DNA from: JACXTP01 sp963789555
GTDB taxonomy: Archaea; Thermoplasmatota; Thermoplasmata; Methanomassiliicoccales; UBA472
Direction of reading: 5' to 3'
Assembly: GCA_963789555.1 (NCBI GenBank)
Contig: CAWBKY010000004.1
Location: 1-64,000 of the forward strand
Length of the DNA: 64,000 nucleotides
In this document: in pieces, positions 28,938-39,832 of the stretch
How the letters are laid out: each line of letters begins with the position of its first letter
Numbering within the stretch: the first letter of the stretch is position 1
The notes under the pieces: model-generated
The model's input: the letters and a program-made list of their open reading frames with translations, nothing else
What the model was told of the DNA's origin: nothing
Database searches by the model: none
Program-made: the position numbers and the translations under genes

Positions 28938-29231
28938 CCCATTCCAGGTAGGGAGGATGCCCTCGGCGATCCCATAGCGGACGATGCAAGGGACCTGGTA
29001 AGGATGGTGATCGCAATATGGACTCCTGGACAATGTGAAAGTCCAAGTCCCGTATCTTCATCAGGGCCATCCATTCCTCGGGCCGTTCCACCTGGCCCTC
29101 CCACCAATAGCTTGATTCGACCGGGAAGAGATTGGCGCAGGCGATAAGATGGGCATCCATCAGGTATGCGATGATGGTGCTCGGCGCACGGCTCGGTCCG
29201 GAAACGTGACCAAGACCGTTGAGCACATCAT
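28932..29231 (-). CDS. cutA: CutA-like divalent-ion tolerance protein, frameshifted
   Basis: Recoverable segments are 'VLVTFPDRA' at the N-terminus, then 'LMDAHLIACANLFPVESSYW' and 'WEGQVERPEEWMALMKIRD', then 'HHPYQVPCIVRYGIAEG' and a C-terminus 'LPTWNGS'. These match the CutA1 core, where Ala-Cys-Ala-Asn and His-Pro-Tyr-x-Val-Pro are diagnostic. Two indels split it. CutA forms trimers and is linked to metal tolerance, though its true role is debated. It overlaps the end of mptE on the other strand by a few bases. Confidence 0.8.
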
Positions 29232-29602
29232 CGGTCATCACCATGATGGATGTTACGGAGGTCGCTCGACTACTTAATTCAACCACTCAAGTGCTTTTAT
29301 TTCAAACTAAAGTACAACGGCTAAGCATCAACGAATTCCGTAGCCCGCTACGATTGTCATTATGCCTCTCGTTCAAGCTTTATGTCAACAATAATCCGTT
29401 ATTATCAGCATTTTCAGTGCATTTATGGCGATAATTAGAATAAATTGTTAAAATGCCTCTATCAAATCGACTTTTAACGATTTTTTTGATACTGGATCGA
29501 TACGTTTTTATTTCTGAAAACTAGTAACGTATTTATAGCGAAGAAGTGGTTCCAATTGTAATCTCCCGCTGTTTTGCGGAGGGGAGAAAGGAGGAAAAGC
29601 TA
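29232..29602. other. AT-rich intergenic region before the dpp operon
   Basis: About 370 AT-rich bases with no supported gene. It holds the probable promoter of the peptide-transport operon (29529-29540) and a strong ribosome-binding site (AAAGGAGG, 29587-29594) before the ATG at 29603. Confidence 0.5.
29529..29540 (+). promoter_or_regulatory. TATA-like element of the dpp operon
   Basis: GTATTTATAGCG lies about 65-75 bases before the substrate-binding-protein start, in an AT-rich region with adjacent purines. It is the best TATA candidate for the five-gene transporter operon. Confidence 0.4.
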
Positions 29603-32024
29603 ATGGAAGGCCAAGGAGAAAAACCGCCAATGGAAGCGCGCCTCCAAAGGAAGATCGAAAAGAACAAGATGATGGTGATCATCGTTGTCGTCATCTTGCT
29701 CGTTGCCGCGGTTGCAGTCGGATTTTATTGGTGGTATGGAAATGAGAAACCCTCTGTCGATGTAACAGCTGGCAGCGACCAAGTGAACGTTGGTGATCGG
29801 TGACGTTTGACGCCTCCGGTTCCAGTGCACCGTCCATGGCTAGCATAAGTGAATACAAGTTCGAATTCGGAGATGGGGAAGAGGTTAAAGGCTCTGAAGA
29901 CGTGGTAGAGCATTCCTATGCCTTCCCCGGAAAGTACTATGTCTTGTGACAGTGAAGTCCAGTAACGGTGCGACCGCCGATAACTTCGGCAAATCGTCAG
30001 TCTGGAGGTCTTGGAAGTCAGTACGACTTCGCCGAACCAGACGCGACCAAGCCCATAGCGATCGCTGCGGTCTCTTCGGACTCTATCTCCAAGGGTAGCC
30101 AAGTGAACTTCACCGCTGCCTCGTCCATGAGCCTATAGCTGGGATGGAGGGGTGTTTGCCGACCCGTCCTTCATCCAGACCTATACCTGGAATTTCGGTG
30201 ATGGTACGGCCAATGGAAATGGATCGGAGGTCAACCACACGTATGATGGGAAACAGAAGGTCTACATCTCCTACGTCACGATATTGAGCGTCAATGGTGC
30301 GGTCAACAGGTATTACAACTGCATCATAGTCGGACGGTGAGGTAGGCGCGGTAAAGAACCCAGACACCTTCGTCTACGTGTCCATCGCAGAGCCAGACTA
30401 TCTGGACCCTGCGGTGGACTATGAGACCGCTGGTGGCGAGAGTCATTCAGAACACTATGAAACGTTGGTCTGGTACGATGGCGAGAGCCTGCCACCTGAA
30501 ACCGATGTTGGCGACCGAGGTCCCCACTGTGGCGAACGGTGCTAAGCGCGGACGGACTGACATACACCTTCAACCTCCGCCCGAACGTGAAGTTCCACAA
30601 CAAGAGACCATGACCTCTGCGGACGTGGTCTATTCCTTCCAGCGGGTCCTAATGATAAATGATGCCAGATGGTCCCGCTTGGATCTTGGGCAAGTGCTCA
30701 TCCCAGATTATTATGACTATAATGGAACGACAAAGGTTAATGGATGGGCCCTGGTAGGAAGTGGCCGGCATATATCCCGATGAATGTAAGCTGCCAAGGC
30801 TATCTGGGCCGTTGATTCGGACACTGTTCAGTTCAACCTGACCATGCCGTACCCGGCGTTCATCTACATCATGGCACTACACGTGGCTCCATCATCCCAT
30901 GAAATATCGTGGAGGACAATGGCGGTATGACACTCGGGAGAGCAGAGCCAGTTGATGAACGAGAACATCTGTGGCACTGGACCTTTCACCATGGAGAAGT
31001 GGGTCAGGAACCAGCAGATGGTCCTGCAGCGCTGCGATGCATATTGGCAGACCCCAGCTCGATTCAATATGTCATCATCAAAAAGGCCAACGACTATGGT
31101 ACTCGCTTGATGATGCTTCAGGCTGGGGATGCGGACGGCGCCTATGTGCCCAGGATCCATGAGAGCGATGTTGCCTCAACGGCAACATGAGTGTGGTCAA
31201 GGACCTGCCAACATTCAACCTGGACTTCCTAGGTCTGAACCAGGACATCCAGATGACGCCAACCCAGCGGCGGGAACGGACACTATACCGTCTGACTTCT
31301 TCGCTGACCCCAAGGTCAGGCTGGCCTTCGCTCATGCCTTCAACTACCAAACCATATCGACACATATTTCCTCGGAGGGGCGGAGCAACCTAATGGTATC
31401 ATACCGGCCGGCATGTTCGGCTACAATGATACTGTTCCAGTGTACGATATAATTTGACACTGGCAGCCGACTTCCTGAACCAGGCTGCGACAGGAGATGG
31501 CGACACCTGGGGCGAGAGGGGCTTCAAGCTCACCCTAATGTATAACTCTGGTAACGAGGGTAGGGCTCTGGAATGCCAGCTGCTCAAGGAAAGCTTGGAA
31601 AGCTTAGCAGCCTTCTGGATTGATAGAAGGTAATATCCAGATATCTGCCCAAGCTCTGGAATGGTCGTCATATCTCGATATCTTAAGGGGTCGGGGATTG
31701 CCCGCATTCTTCCTCGGATGGGCCCCAGACTATGCTGACCCGGATGACTATGTCAACCCGTTCATACATGGCTCTGGAACCTATGCCAAGAGATGCAGCA
31801 TCGTTAACGACACCTTAACCGATATGTGTGAGGAAGCGGCCAGTGAGTTGGATCCCGATGTGAGGGCAGAGATGTACTACAACATCTCGATGGCGGTGTA
31901 CGACAACTGCTATTACATCTGGACCGCGCAGGCGACCAACTTCCATGTCGAACGGACCTGGGTCAATGGGTACTATTTCAACCCGATGTACCCCGGTCTG
32001 TACTTCTACACCTACAGCAAGTAA
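29603..32024 (+). CDS. Peptide ABC transporter substrate-binding protein with PKD domains, many frameshifts
   Basis: The N-terminus has a membrane anchor 'MVIIVVVILLVAAVAVGFYW' preceded by basic residues. Two PKD-like domains follow: 'FDASGSS', 'YKFEFGDGE' and later 'YTWNFGDGTANG'. The rest is a family 5 solute-binding protein: 'AEPDYLDPAVDYET', 'YTFNLRPNVKFHN' and 'TSADVVYSFQR' near 30560-30650, and 'LGWAPDYADPDDYVNPF' near 31720. It would capture peptides or similar solutes outside the cell and deliver them to the permease encoded next. About ten or more indels interrupt it. The final segment ends at 32024. Confidence 0.83.
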
Positions 32025-32253
32025 TTTAGGTAGCGGAGTCATGGATCAAACCCTTTACCATTTTTCTATTTTTATTAGAAATTAGATGGTCAACATCATA
32101 AAAGTGACATTAAATGTCGAATCTGAGGATTATGTTTCATCAACAACCTCGCGAGGAAGAGTTTATAAATGCTGGCATCGATGCAAAAATGACTGCTGGA
32201 TATTGAAAATCTATTTATAGCAACGTGGTCCTCCGAAGAAAGGTGATGTGCCG
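32025..32253. other. Spacer between substrate-binding and permease genes
   Basis: About 230 AT-rich bases with no supported gene; a second promoter for the permease genes could lie here. A GGTGATG ribosome-binding site precedes the permease ATG at 32254. Confidence 0.35.
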
Positions 32254-33278
32254 ATGAGAATGACCTCCTACATCATACGAAGACTGTTGTTGTTCATCCC
32301 GGTACTCCTCGGGGTGACCATTCTGGTCTTCACCCTGACCAGGATCACCGGGGACCCTGGAGCGGCATACATCACTGAGACGCATGAACGAGGAACAGAT
32401 CGCGCAGATATATGATGAGTACCATCTCAACGATCCAATATGGGTGCAATATTTGTATTGGCTCAATGGAATAATCCATGGGGATTGGGGTCTTTCAAAG
32501 AGTGGATGGAGACAGACCCGTGACCGAATCGATAGCAAGATTATTTCCCTGCTACTTTCGAACTTACATTCTTTCAATGGTCATCGGTATTCTGGTCGGT
32601 ATATTCGTCGGTACCGCCATCGCTGTACGCAAGGACAAGTTGTCCGACCATGCCGCTCGCGCCATTTCCCTGCTTAGGGGTATCCATCCCCATTTTCTGG
32701 CTCGGTTATTGTTACTGAACGTATTCTATTCAATTTGGGTCTGTTCCCTTCGGGTGGCCAGTACAGCGATTATTATCTGATCAATGGGTACCAGGAGTAC
32801 ACTGGTATTCCTGATACTGGATGCGATAATCGCCCTCGATTACGCTTTCTTTACCGGACCTGCTCTGGCACATCGCCCTTCCCGCCATCACCCTGGCGTT
32901 CGGCACCATCGCCCTCATCATCAGGATCATGCGTTCCAGCATGCTGGAGGTATTGAACCAGGATTATGTAAAGGCCGCCCGGGCCAAAGGTCTCCCGGAA
33001 TCGACGGTCATCAAGCGCCATGCCCGACGCAATGCCATGATCCCCACCGTGACCGTGGCGGCATCTGGCGTTCGGCGGCTCTGTTGGCCGGAGCGGTGCT
33101 GACCGAATCCATCTATCGTTGGCCAGGATTGGGCGCATGGTCCGCCTCAGCGATCCTAGCCCTGGACTGGAACTCCATCATGGGATTCACACTGCTGGTG
33201 GCCATCATCTATGTTCTGGGGAACCTCATCGTGGACATAATGTATGCCTATCTGGACCCAAGGGTCAAACTGGAGTGA
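32254..33278 (+). CDS. Peptide ABC transporter permease (DppB-like), frameshifted
   Basis: The start 'MRMTSYIIRRLLLFIPVLLG' and 'VTILVFTLTRITGDPG' are classic for DppB/OppB. Later come 'HLNDPIWVQYLYWL', 'RIMRSSMLEVLNQDYVKAAR' (the EAA loop contacting the ATPase) and 'TESIYRWPGLGAW'. It ends at 33278. At least five indels break it between 32370 and 33080. It forms the inner-membrane channel with the next permease. Confidence 0.85.
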
Positions 33279-33282
33279 TAAG

Positions 33283-34282
33283 ATGGCTAAGAAACCCACT
33301 GAGGCCAAGAAAGAGGCAATCGAAGCGGGCCAAGGTCAAACCCTAGAAGGGAGCTAGCGGAGCACGGGTACCAATGAGACCATTGAAGCCAAGGATGCAA
33401 TTCCTTCAGGACCTCGATGAAGCTGATTCTAAGGAATCCCCTTGGCGGTCACTGGTCTTATGATCTTGATAGCCATCATTGCCATGGCCTTCATGGCGCC
33501 TTACCTGGCACCACCAGTCTACCAGGACCCTTACCAGATGCCTAAGGACTATGAGCCACCAAAGCCACCCGGTGCGGAGGGTCATCCATTCGGAACCGGA
33601 AAATGGGGCTCCGACATCTATTATGGTATAGTCTGGGGGGCGAGGCTTTCAATTCTGGTCTCGATCTATGTAGTCTTCTGTGCGGCCATCATAGGAATTC
33701 TAGTCGGTGCCCTATCAGGATATGTAGGAGGTTGGTTCGACGAGATCGTGATGCGCATCACTGACATCTTCCTATCGATACCAGGGCTGATACTTGTCGA
33801 TGGCGATAGTGGCCGTGCTATCGCGAAATTTGGAAAATATCATGCTTTCATTGATCATCGTTTGGTGGCCTCCATACGCTCGATTGGTCCGAGGGCAGGT
33901 GCTCTCGGTCAAGGAGAGCACCTATGTGGAGGCGGCCCGGGCGGTGGGCGTGAAGAAGTCGCGCATATTGTTCCGGCACATCATCCCCAATTCCATGGCC
34001 CCGATGATCGTGTCCATAACCATGGACCTGGGGGCGGTGGTGCTGGTGGCCGCGGCCCTTAGCTACATCGGTTTCGGCGTGCCGCCGGGAACGGCGGAGT
34101 GGGGCAAGATGGTCTCAGATGGCCAGGAGTATTTCATGAGCACGGTCGAATACAACGGCGAACTGATAAATCCCTGGTGGATGGTGACCATCCCCGGTCT
34201 GGCCATATTGTTATTCGTAATGGGCTTCGCACTGTTGGGTGATGCTCTCCGAGATATAATGGACCCGAGGGCACGGAGGTGA
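33283..34282 (+). CDS. Peptide ABC transporter permease (DppC-like), frameshifted
   Basis: It starts four bases after the previous stop. A charged N-terminal tail is followed by 'NPLAVTGLMILIAIIAMAFM', then 'HPFGTGKWGSDIYYGIVWGA' (the DppC 'HP.GTD..G.D' signature). The loop 'VKESTYVEAARAVGVKKSRI' (EAA motif) and 'HIIPNSMAPMIVSITMDLG' follow. Breaks lie near 33350, 33440 and 33800. From 33794 to the stop the frame is intact. Partner of the DppB-like permease. Confidence 0.87.
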
Positions 34283-34286
34283 GCCC

Positions 34287-35802
34287 ATGAGCAAAGAGAA
34301 AATGGTCGAGATACAGAACCTGTACGTGAATTTCTATACCCAATCCGGAGTGGTCAAGGCCATCGACGGCGTCAATCTCACGCTGTTCAAGGGGGAGACC
34401 TTCGGCCTGGTGGGCGAGACCGGATGCGGAAAGAGCGTCACCGCCAACAGCGTCATGAAGCTGATACCCCAGCCTCCGGGAAAGATCGAGAAGGGCAGGA
34501 TCTTCTTCATGCCCCCGGGCGGAACGGAGGAGGAGATGCAGAGGATCCAGGAGCAGATAAACGAGCTGAGGTCCAAGCCCGACCTGCCCAAGGACGACCC
34601 GCAGATCAAGAGGTTGGAGAAGGATCTGGCCGAGCAGAAGGCGGTGGCCGACATCACCGCCCGATGGAACTTGCTCTGGAAACAACCCGCCTCCCCGGAG
34701 CGCGATGCCAAGATATCCGATCTGGACAAAGAGCTCTATGCCATTCTCAACAAGTACGACCTCATCCCCCGGACCAAGAAGTACATGCAGAAGATCCGGG
34801 GCAAGTACATCTCCATGATCTTCCAGGAACCCATGGCGCGCGCTGAACCCGGTGTTCACCGCCGGTTACCAGATATCCGAGGTGCTACTGCTGCACGAGC
34901 GCAGGGAGCTGGCCAACTCGGCGCTGAAATCGGTGGAGGAGGAGAAGAAGTACCTCAAGACCCACAAGCTGGCCAAGAAGATCAAGGACGTCAAGGGGGA
35001 GAACAAATGCAGCATCTGCAGCTCGGCCGTCCAGGACGAGGTGGACCGTTGCCCTAACTGTGACAACTACTTCAAGGCGGTACCGCTCAAGCCGTTGAAG
35101 ATCACTGTCGCTCAGATATGACCGCCGCCAAGCTGAAGCGCGTGAAGAAGAACCCCTACTCGTTCATCAACAAGCGCCTGGCCGGTCGCCGTATCAAGCT
35201 GGAATCGATGGAACGCGCCGAGCGCATGCTTCGCCTGGTCCGCATACCCGACCCGCAGAAGGTGGTCAACTCCTACCCGCATGAGCTGAGCGGGGGGATG
35301 CAGCAGCGGGTGATGATCGCCATCGCCCTGGCCTGCAAGCCGCAGATGCTCATCGCGGACGAGCCGACCACCGCGTTGGACGTCACCATCCAGGCCCAGA
35401 TCCTGAAGCTGATGCGCGAGCTGCAGGAGGAGACCGGCACATCCATCCTGATGATCACCCACAACCTCGGGCGTGGTGGCGGAGATGTGCGACCGGGTCG
35501 GGGTCATGTACGCCGGGGTCGATCGCCGAGGTCGGTCCGACTGGCCCGGTGTTCAAGGAGCCATTGCACCCATATACCCAGGGTCTGATGAACTCCATCC
35601 CCAAGGTCAACATCGACCTGCCCCGGCTGGAGACCATCGAAGGGAAACGTGCCCAATCTGATCAAGCCGCCCTCAGGCTGCCGTTTCCATCCCCGTTGCC
35701 CATATGCCATGGACATCTGCCGCAAGCAGAAGCCGCCCATGATGGAGATCAGACCGAACCACTATGGCCGCCTGTCATCTCTACACGGGGGTGACCTTGT
35801 GA
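34287..35802 (+). CDS. Peptide ABC transporter ATPase (DppD-like) with coiled and zinc-ribbon inserts, frameshifted
   Basis: Walker A GETGCGKS is at residues 43-50, the Q-loop 'MIFQEPM' near residue 180, then signature 'LSGGMQQRVMIAIALACKPQ', Walker B 'MLIADEPTTALD' and 'ILMITHNLG'. The C-terminal 'GCRFHPRCPYAMDICRKQ' is the OppD/DppD Cys domain, and the protein ends 'ACHLYTGVTL' at 35802. Two features are odd. About 75 extra charged residues lie between Walker A and the Q-loop, and a four-Cys zinc ribbon (CSIC...CPNC, near 35010-35075) lies between the Q-loop and the signature. Several indels occur (near 34845, 35115, 35470 and 35520). Its stop overlaps the next start (GTGA). Confidence 0.86.
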
Positions 35803-36925
35803 GCGAGGAGTACCTCATCGAGGCCACGAACCTGAAGAAATACTTCCCCATCCGAGGGGGTTTCTTCAAGAAGGAGCTCGGGGCGGTCAGGGCCATCGAC
35901 GATGTCAGATTTCCAAATCAAGCGCGGCGAGACCCTCGGTCTGGTGGGGGAGAGCGGATGCGGTAAGACCACCACTGGTCGATGCACACTGCAGCTCACC
36001 CGACCTACCAGCGGCAACATCTACTACAAGATGCCGGGCAAGGACCGGGCGCAGGATGAATGGAACTGGAGGCCTTGGAGGCGGAGACCTTTGGCAAGGA
36101 CCAAGCCGAAGAACCGGCCAAGAAAAAGGAAGAAGGTGCCCCGACCACTCCGACCCGAGCATGCGGGAGCTTTGGGAGCTGCGGGAGCAATACGCCCTGA
36201 ACCGAAAGAAGGACGAGGACCTCCGCCTCATAAGGCGCGAGATGCAGATAGTCTTCCAGGACCCGTTCTCATCCCTCAATCCCCGGTTCCTGATCAAGGA
36301 CATCATCGGTGAGCCCTTGATGGTGCATGGCGTGGCCCGAGGCCAGGAGGTCATGGACCGGGTGCAGCAGCTGATGGAGAAGGTGGGCCTCAACCCGGAC
36401 CACCTCTATAGATACCCCCATGAGTTCAGCGGGGGCCAGAGGCAGAGGATCGGGGTGGCCAGGGCCTTGGCCCTCAATCCGGACCTCATCGTGCTTGACG
36501 AGCCCACCTCCGCCTTGGACGTGTCCGTGCAAGCTCAGATACTCAACATGCTCAACGACCTGCAGCGGGACCTCAACCTGACCTACATGTTCATCTCCCA
36601 CGACCTGTCCACCATACGATACATGTGCGACCGGGTCAACGTGATGTATCTGGGCAAGATCGTGGAGTCCGGCAACAAGGACCAGATATTCAAGAATCCT
36701 CTGCACCCGTACACCGAGGCGCTGCTGTCCGTCATCCCCGTGCCTGACCCGGAGCACAAACGGGAGCAGCATCATGCTGGCCGGGGATGTGCCCAGCCCA
36801 GCCAACCCACCATCGGGTGCCGCTTCCACACCCGTTGCCGTTACCGTCAGGAGATATGCGAGATCTAGGAGCCCGCCCTGGAGGACAAGGGCGACGGCCA
36901 CCTGGTGGCCTGCCACTTCCGTTGA
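35799..36925 (+). CDS. Peptide ABC transporter ATPase (DppF-like), frameshifted
   Basis: It starts at a GTG overlapping the previous stop. Walker A 'GESGCGKTTTGR', Q-loop 'IVFQDPFSSLNPRF', signature 'FSGGQRQRIGVARALALNPD', Walker B 'LIVLDEPTSALD' and 'FISHDLSTIRYMCDRVNVMY' are all clear, followed by the C-terminal Cys domain. As in its partner, about 75 extra residues, Lys/Glu-rich and probably coiled, lie between Walker A and the Q-loop. Breaks occur near 35910, 36065-36160 and 36770-36820. An in-frame TAG at 36866-36868 precedes the expected tail 'EPALEDKGDGHLVACHFR', which ends at 36925. It energises import together with the DppD-like ATPase. Confidence 0.86.
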
Positions 36926-37374
36926 GGGGCGATGGCGAGCAAACGGTCCTATCAAAAATGTCGCACGGTCACCGAGCAGGAGGACCGATCCGGAGGAGAG
37001 CTGGTCCACATGGTTCAACAGCACGTATGCCCAGATACTGGTATGCATCTGTTCTGCTTGTTCATCGACTCGGTGGTCGGGATTCGAGATCTACCAAGAG
37101 CATCGACGGCCTTACCGGCATGGTCTCGGCCATCATCGTCCTGATGGCCTTGGTCGCCGTGAGGTGGTCATCTACCGTTAATGCTATGGGGGGAGGAGGG
37201 GCGATGGGCGACACTGGACGAGTGGACATGATACACATCTAAGGACTTGGGGCATGATTTCCTACAGGTAAAATTTCGAGAATCATTATATGTCACGAAT
37301 CGTGATGCCAGGGCGGGTAGTCAATTTGACAGTCGTCAGCATGGCAGGATGTCATTTCGGCCCTTAAGAACACT
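36926..37374. other. Unassigned stretch, possible broken small membrane protein
   Basis: No single frame is convincing. Joining frames gives 'WSTWFNSTYAQILVCIC' (near 36995-37050) and 'GMVSAIIVLMALVAV' (near 37115-37160), two hydrophobic segments of a possible two-helix protein starting at the ATG at 36932. From about 37240 to 37370 I see nothing except an AT-rich stretch before the next gene. Confidence 0.3.
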
Positions 37375-37746
37375 TTGGGCAAGAAGGGCATGTCCGATGA
37401 TGACATCGAGAAGTTGGCAGAGTATATGATGAGCTTCTTCGGTTTCGAGGGCGAGGTCATCGATAACAGGCTCACCTCCGAGGACCGGGACGTCTTCTAC
37501 ATGCTGGAGGAGGAAGGCTTCCTCACCACCACCCAGGAGGAGGTGCACCTGAAGAAGGGCAAGCTCTGGCGCATACACTACTGGATCCTGAAGAAGGACC
37601 AGATCATCCGTTTGGCGCACCAGGGGAGCTCGGAGCTGAAGGGCGCCGATGAGATGTCCGCGGTGTACGATCAGATGGGAGATGACGTCTGGAAGGACCA
37701 TCACGACAAGGACGCAAGTGATCCCAGCCCCATCCAGAATGTTTGA
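37375..37746 (+). CDS. Small archaeal protein (DUF6015-like)
   Basis: A 123-residue soluble protein. Its central part 'LAEYMMSFFGFEGEVIDNRL' and 'SEDRDVFYMLEEEGFLTTTQ' plus 'KLWRIHYWILK' resembles a small family of archaeal proteins that I recall as DUF6015; the match is from memory. The true start may lie upstream (an ATG near 37341 followed by QDVISALKNTL in a shifted frame). It is followed closely by the M50 protease gene, so the two are probably co-transcribed. Function unknown. Confidence 0.65.
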   Translation: MGKKGMSDDDIEKLAEYMMSFFGFEGEVIDNRLTSEDRDVFYMLEEEGFLTTTQEEVHLKKGKLWRIHYWILKKDQIIRLAHQGSSELKGADEMSAVYDQMGDDVWKDHHDKDASDPSPIQNV

Positions 37747-37754
37747 TATAGCAC

Positions 37755-39389
37755 GTGTCCCTTTTTGCGTCAGGTCCCAAAATGGTCAACGGTCTAGTCA
37801 TCGCCGCCGCCATCATCATCGCCTGGTTCGCTTTCATCATCATCGTCAAGAGGAAGAAGCTGCTGGAGCGTTACAACATCACTGTATACGGCCCGTTCCT
37901 CATGTGGCGCACCCAAGGGGGGAAGGACGCCATCGAATGGCTTTCCCGCCCGGCCCGATTCTGGCGCGTCTACGCCGGTATCAGCCTGGTCATCGTTTTC
38001 GTGGCCATGTTCTCCATGTTCGCCCTGCTGGTCTGGGAGGTGACCTTGGTCCCGAACATCCCGGCGGAGTCGGCGCCATCCCCCGTGATGCTGCTCGGCA
38101 TACCCGGGATCAACCCGCTCATCCCCATCTGGTATGGGATATTGGGCCTCATAGTGGCCATTGTGGTGCATGAGTTCGCCCATGGCATACTGACCCGCGT
38201 AGGTAATATGGCGATCAAGGCGTTGGGCCTGATCTTCGCCGTCGTGCCCATGGGCGCGTTCGTCGAACCGGACGAGGACGCGCTGCGCACCACCTCTAAG
38301 AAGAACCGCATGCGAGTGTACGCGGTCGGTCCGGCCACCAACATCATAGTGGCCTTCCTCTTCGTCCTCCTCTTCTCCCAGGCCATGGTGACCCAGGCGG
38401 CGCCCATCTACGAGGGCCCGGTCATCATGAACAACGTGGACGACGGCCCGGCCGAACTGGCCGATCTAGGATATGGTTGTCAGATACTCTCCATCGATGG
38501 CGTCAACGTCACCGATCTGGATTCCTGGGCGAACGTCACCGCCCCCGCTGCCGGCTCTCTTGTCAATGTGACATATTTCCTTGAAGGCAAGGTCCGCAGC
38601 AAGGAGGTCTTCTCGGGAGTGGCGTTGACCTCGGTGTCCAAAGGTCTACCAGCATACGATTCAGGGATGCGCTCCGGCATGCTCATGGCCTCTCTGAACG
38701 ACACGCTCATCACGAACGAGCACGACCTGAAGGAGGCGTTGGGGCTCACACTGCCGTTCCAGACCGTCAACGTCACCGTCCTGCAATGGGACGCGGGATC
38801 CGGCGACTACTTGGTGGTGGCCGGGCTGACCCAGGTGACGTTGGACAGTCGGAAGGCATATCTGGAGGACAACGGTTTCGACGTCCCCTCCGACTACCAG
38901 GACGTAGGTTTCCTTGGCATCAACTCCGCCTATCTGGGCGCGGGGGTGCTCGAGCCGGAGACCATTCTTCTGGCCATGACCAACCCCTATCGGAACGTCG
39001 AGAGTGCGGGGGACTTTGTCACGGCCAGCCTGCGTTACATCGCCTTCCCCTTCATCGGCCTGTCTCCGATACAATCACCCCTGGCCGACCTGTTCGAGAC
39101 CACCGGTTACCTGGCCTGGATGTCCATAGGCACCTTCTGGATCATCGCCAACTGCCTCTACTGGATATTCTGGCTGAACCTGATGGTCGGTCTGACCAAC
39201 GCCCTGCCGGCGGTGCCGCTGGATGGCGGTTATCTGTTCAAGGACGCCATGGGTTCCGTGGTGGCGAAGCTCCGCAAGGGATTGAGCGAGGAGGCAAGGA
39301 ACCGGATCGTGGACCAGATATCCCTGGCGCTTTCCTTCCTGATACTCTTCCTGATCCTCTGGCAGGTCATCGGGCCGCGGTTCAACTAG
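37755..39389 (+). CDS. Site-2-protease family (M50) membrane metalloprotease
   Basis: A 544-residue multi-pass membrane protein. The zinc motif 'VVHEFAHG' has H139, E140 and H143, and the second metal motif 'VPLDGGYLFKDA' lies near residue 490. Between them is a long extracytoplasmic region with PDZ-like segments (residues about 215-400: 'QILSIDGVNVTDL', 'RSGMLMASLNDTLITNEHDL'). Such proteases cut membrane-bound regulators inside the bilayer. The start is the GTG at 37755; the ATG at 37782 is an alternative. The intact frame contrasts with the broken transporter operon upstream. Confidence 0.9.
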   Translation: MSLFASGPKMVNGLVIAAAIIIAWFAFIIIVKRKKLLERYNITVYGPFLMWRTQGGKDAIEWLSRPARFWRVYAGISLVIVFVAMFSMFALLVWEVTLVPNIPAESAPSPVMLLGIPGINPLIPIWYGILGLIVAIVVHEFAHGILTRVGNMAIKALGLIFAVVPMGAFVEPDEDALRTTSKKNRMRVYAVGPATNIIVAFLFVLLFSQAMVTQAAPIYEGPVIMNNVDDGPAELADLGYGCQILSIDGVNVTDLDSWANVTAPAAGSLVNVTYFLEGKVRSKEVFSGVALTSVSKGLPAYDSGMRSGMLMASLNDTLITNEHDLKEALGLTLPFQTVNVTVLQWDAGSGDYLVVAGLTQVTLDSRKAYLEDNGFDVPSDYQDVGFLGINSAYLGAGVLEPETILLAMTNPYRNVESAGDFVTASLRYIAFPFIGLSPIQSPLADLFETTGYLAWMSIGTFWIIANCLYWIFWLNLMVGLTNALPAVPLDGGYLFKDAMGSVVAKLRKGLSEEARNRIVDQISLALSFLILFLILWQVIGPRFN

Positions 39390-39410
39390 ATCTGAAAAAA
39401 ACCATGCCCC

Positions 39411-39677
39411 TCAGGGGGCGCCCCTTTTCATCCTTTCGTTGCACTCCGGGCATAGCTCGAAGTCCAAGGCGTTGAAGTTGGAGAACACCTCGTAGACCGA
39501 GGAGCATTGGCGGCACTGCTTGAACGCCACGAACTGAGGTTTGAAGAGGTCGCACTCCACGACACGCAGGTTCTTGCGCTCGTCGCGACGGAAGCACACC
39601 TCAGCGACACAATTGTCGCAAAGGCTGCGCCTCCTCACGTTCACATATCGGTGCTCACCAACCTTGACCATGGTCAC
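39411..39677 (-). CDS. Small zinc-binding protein with multiple Cys pairs
   Basis: An 88-residue protein with CDNC (near 20), an isolated Cys pair, CRQC (near 55) and CPEC (near 77), arranged as two zinc ribbons. No further domain is visible. It is convergent with the M50 protease gene and is the next gene on the minus strand after nrdD. It may bind nucleic acid or protein; function unknown. Confidence 0.6.
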   Translation of the reverse strand: MTMVKVGEHRYVNVRRRSLCDNCVAEVCFRRDERKNLRVVECDLFKPQFVAFKQCRQCSSVYEVFSNFNALDFELCPECNERMKRGAP

Positions 39678-39832
39678 CTAGATATCACCTTTCGTTTTCG
39701 ACTGGGTCCCTGCGATATTTAATGTTTTGTCGTTGAATTCACGAAAATGCGGAACGAATCATTGGGGTGGGAAAGAAAAAAAGGAGGGGCCGGGCAGGGG
39801 TAGCCCGGTCCCAAAGGCGTTGTTGATCCGGA

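Noticed and set aside
36866..36868. UAG read as pyrrolysine in the DppF-like protein
   Set aside because: TAG serves as the stop codon of several intact genes here (M50 protease, MarC, a thioredoxin), and the surrounding operon is full of sequence errors. An error or a true stop is more likely.
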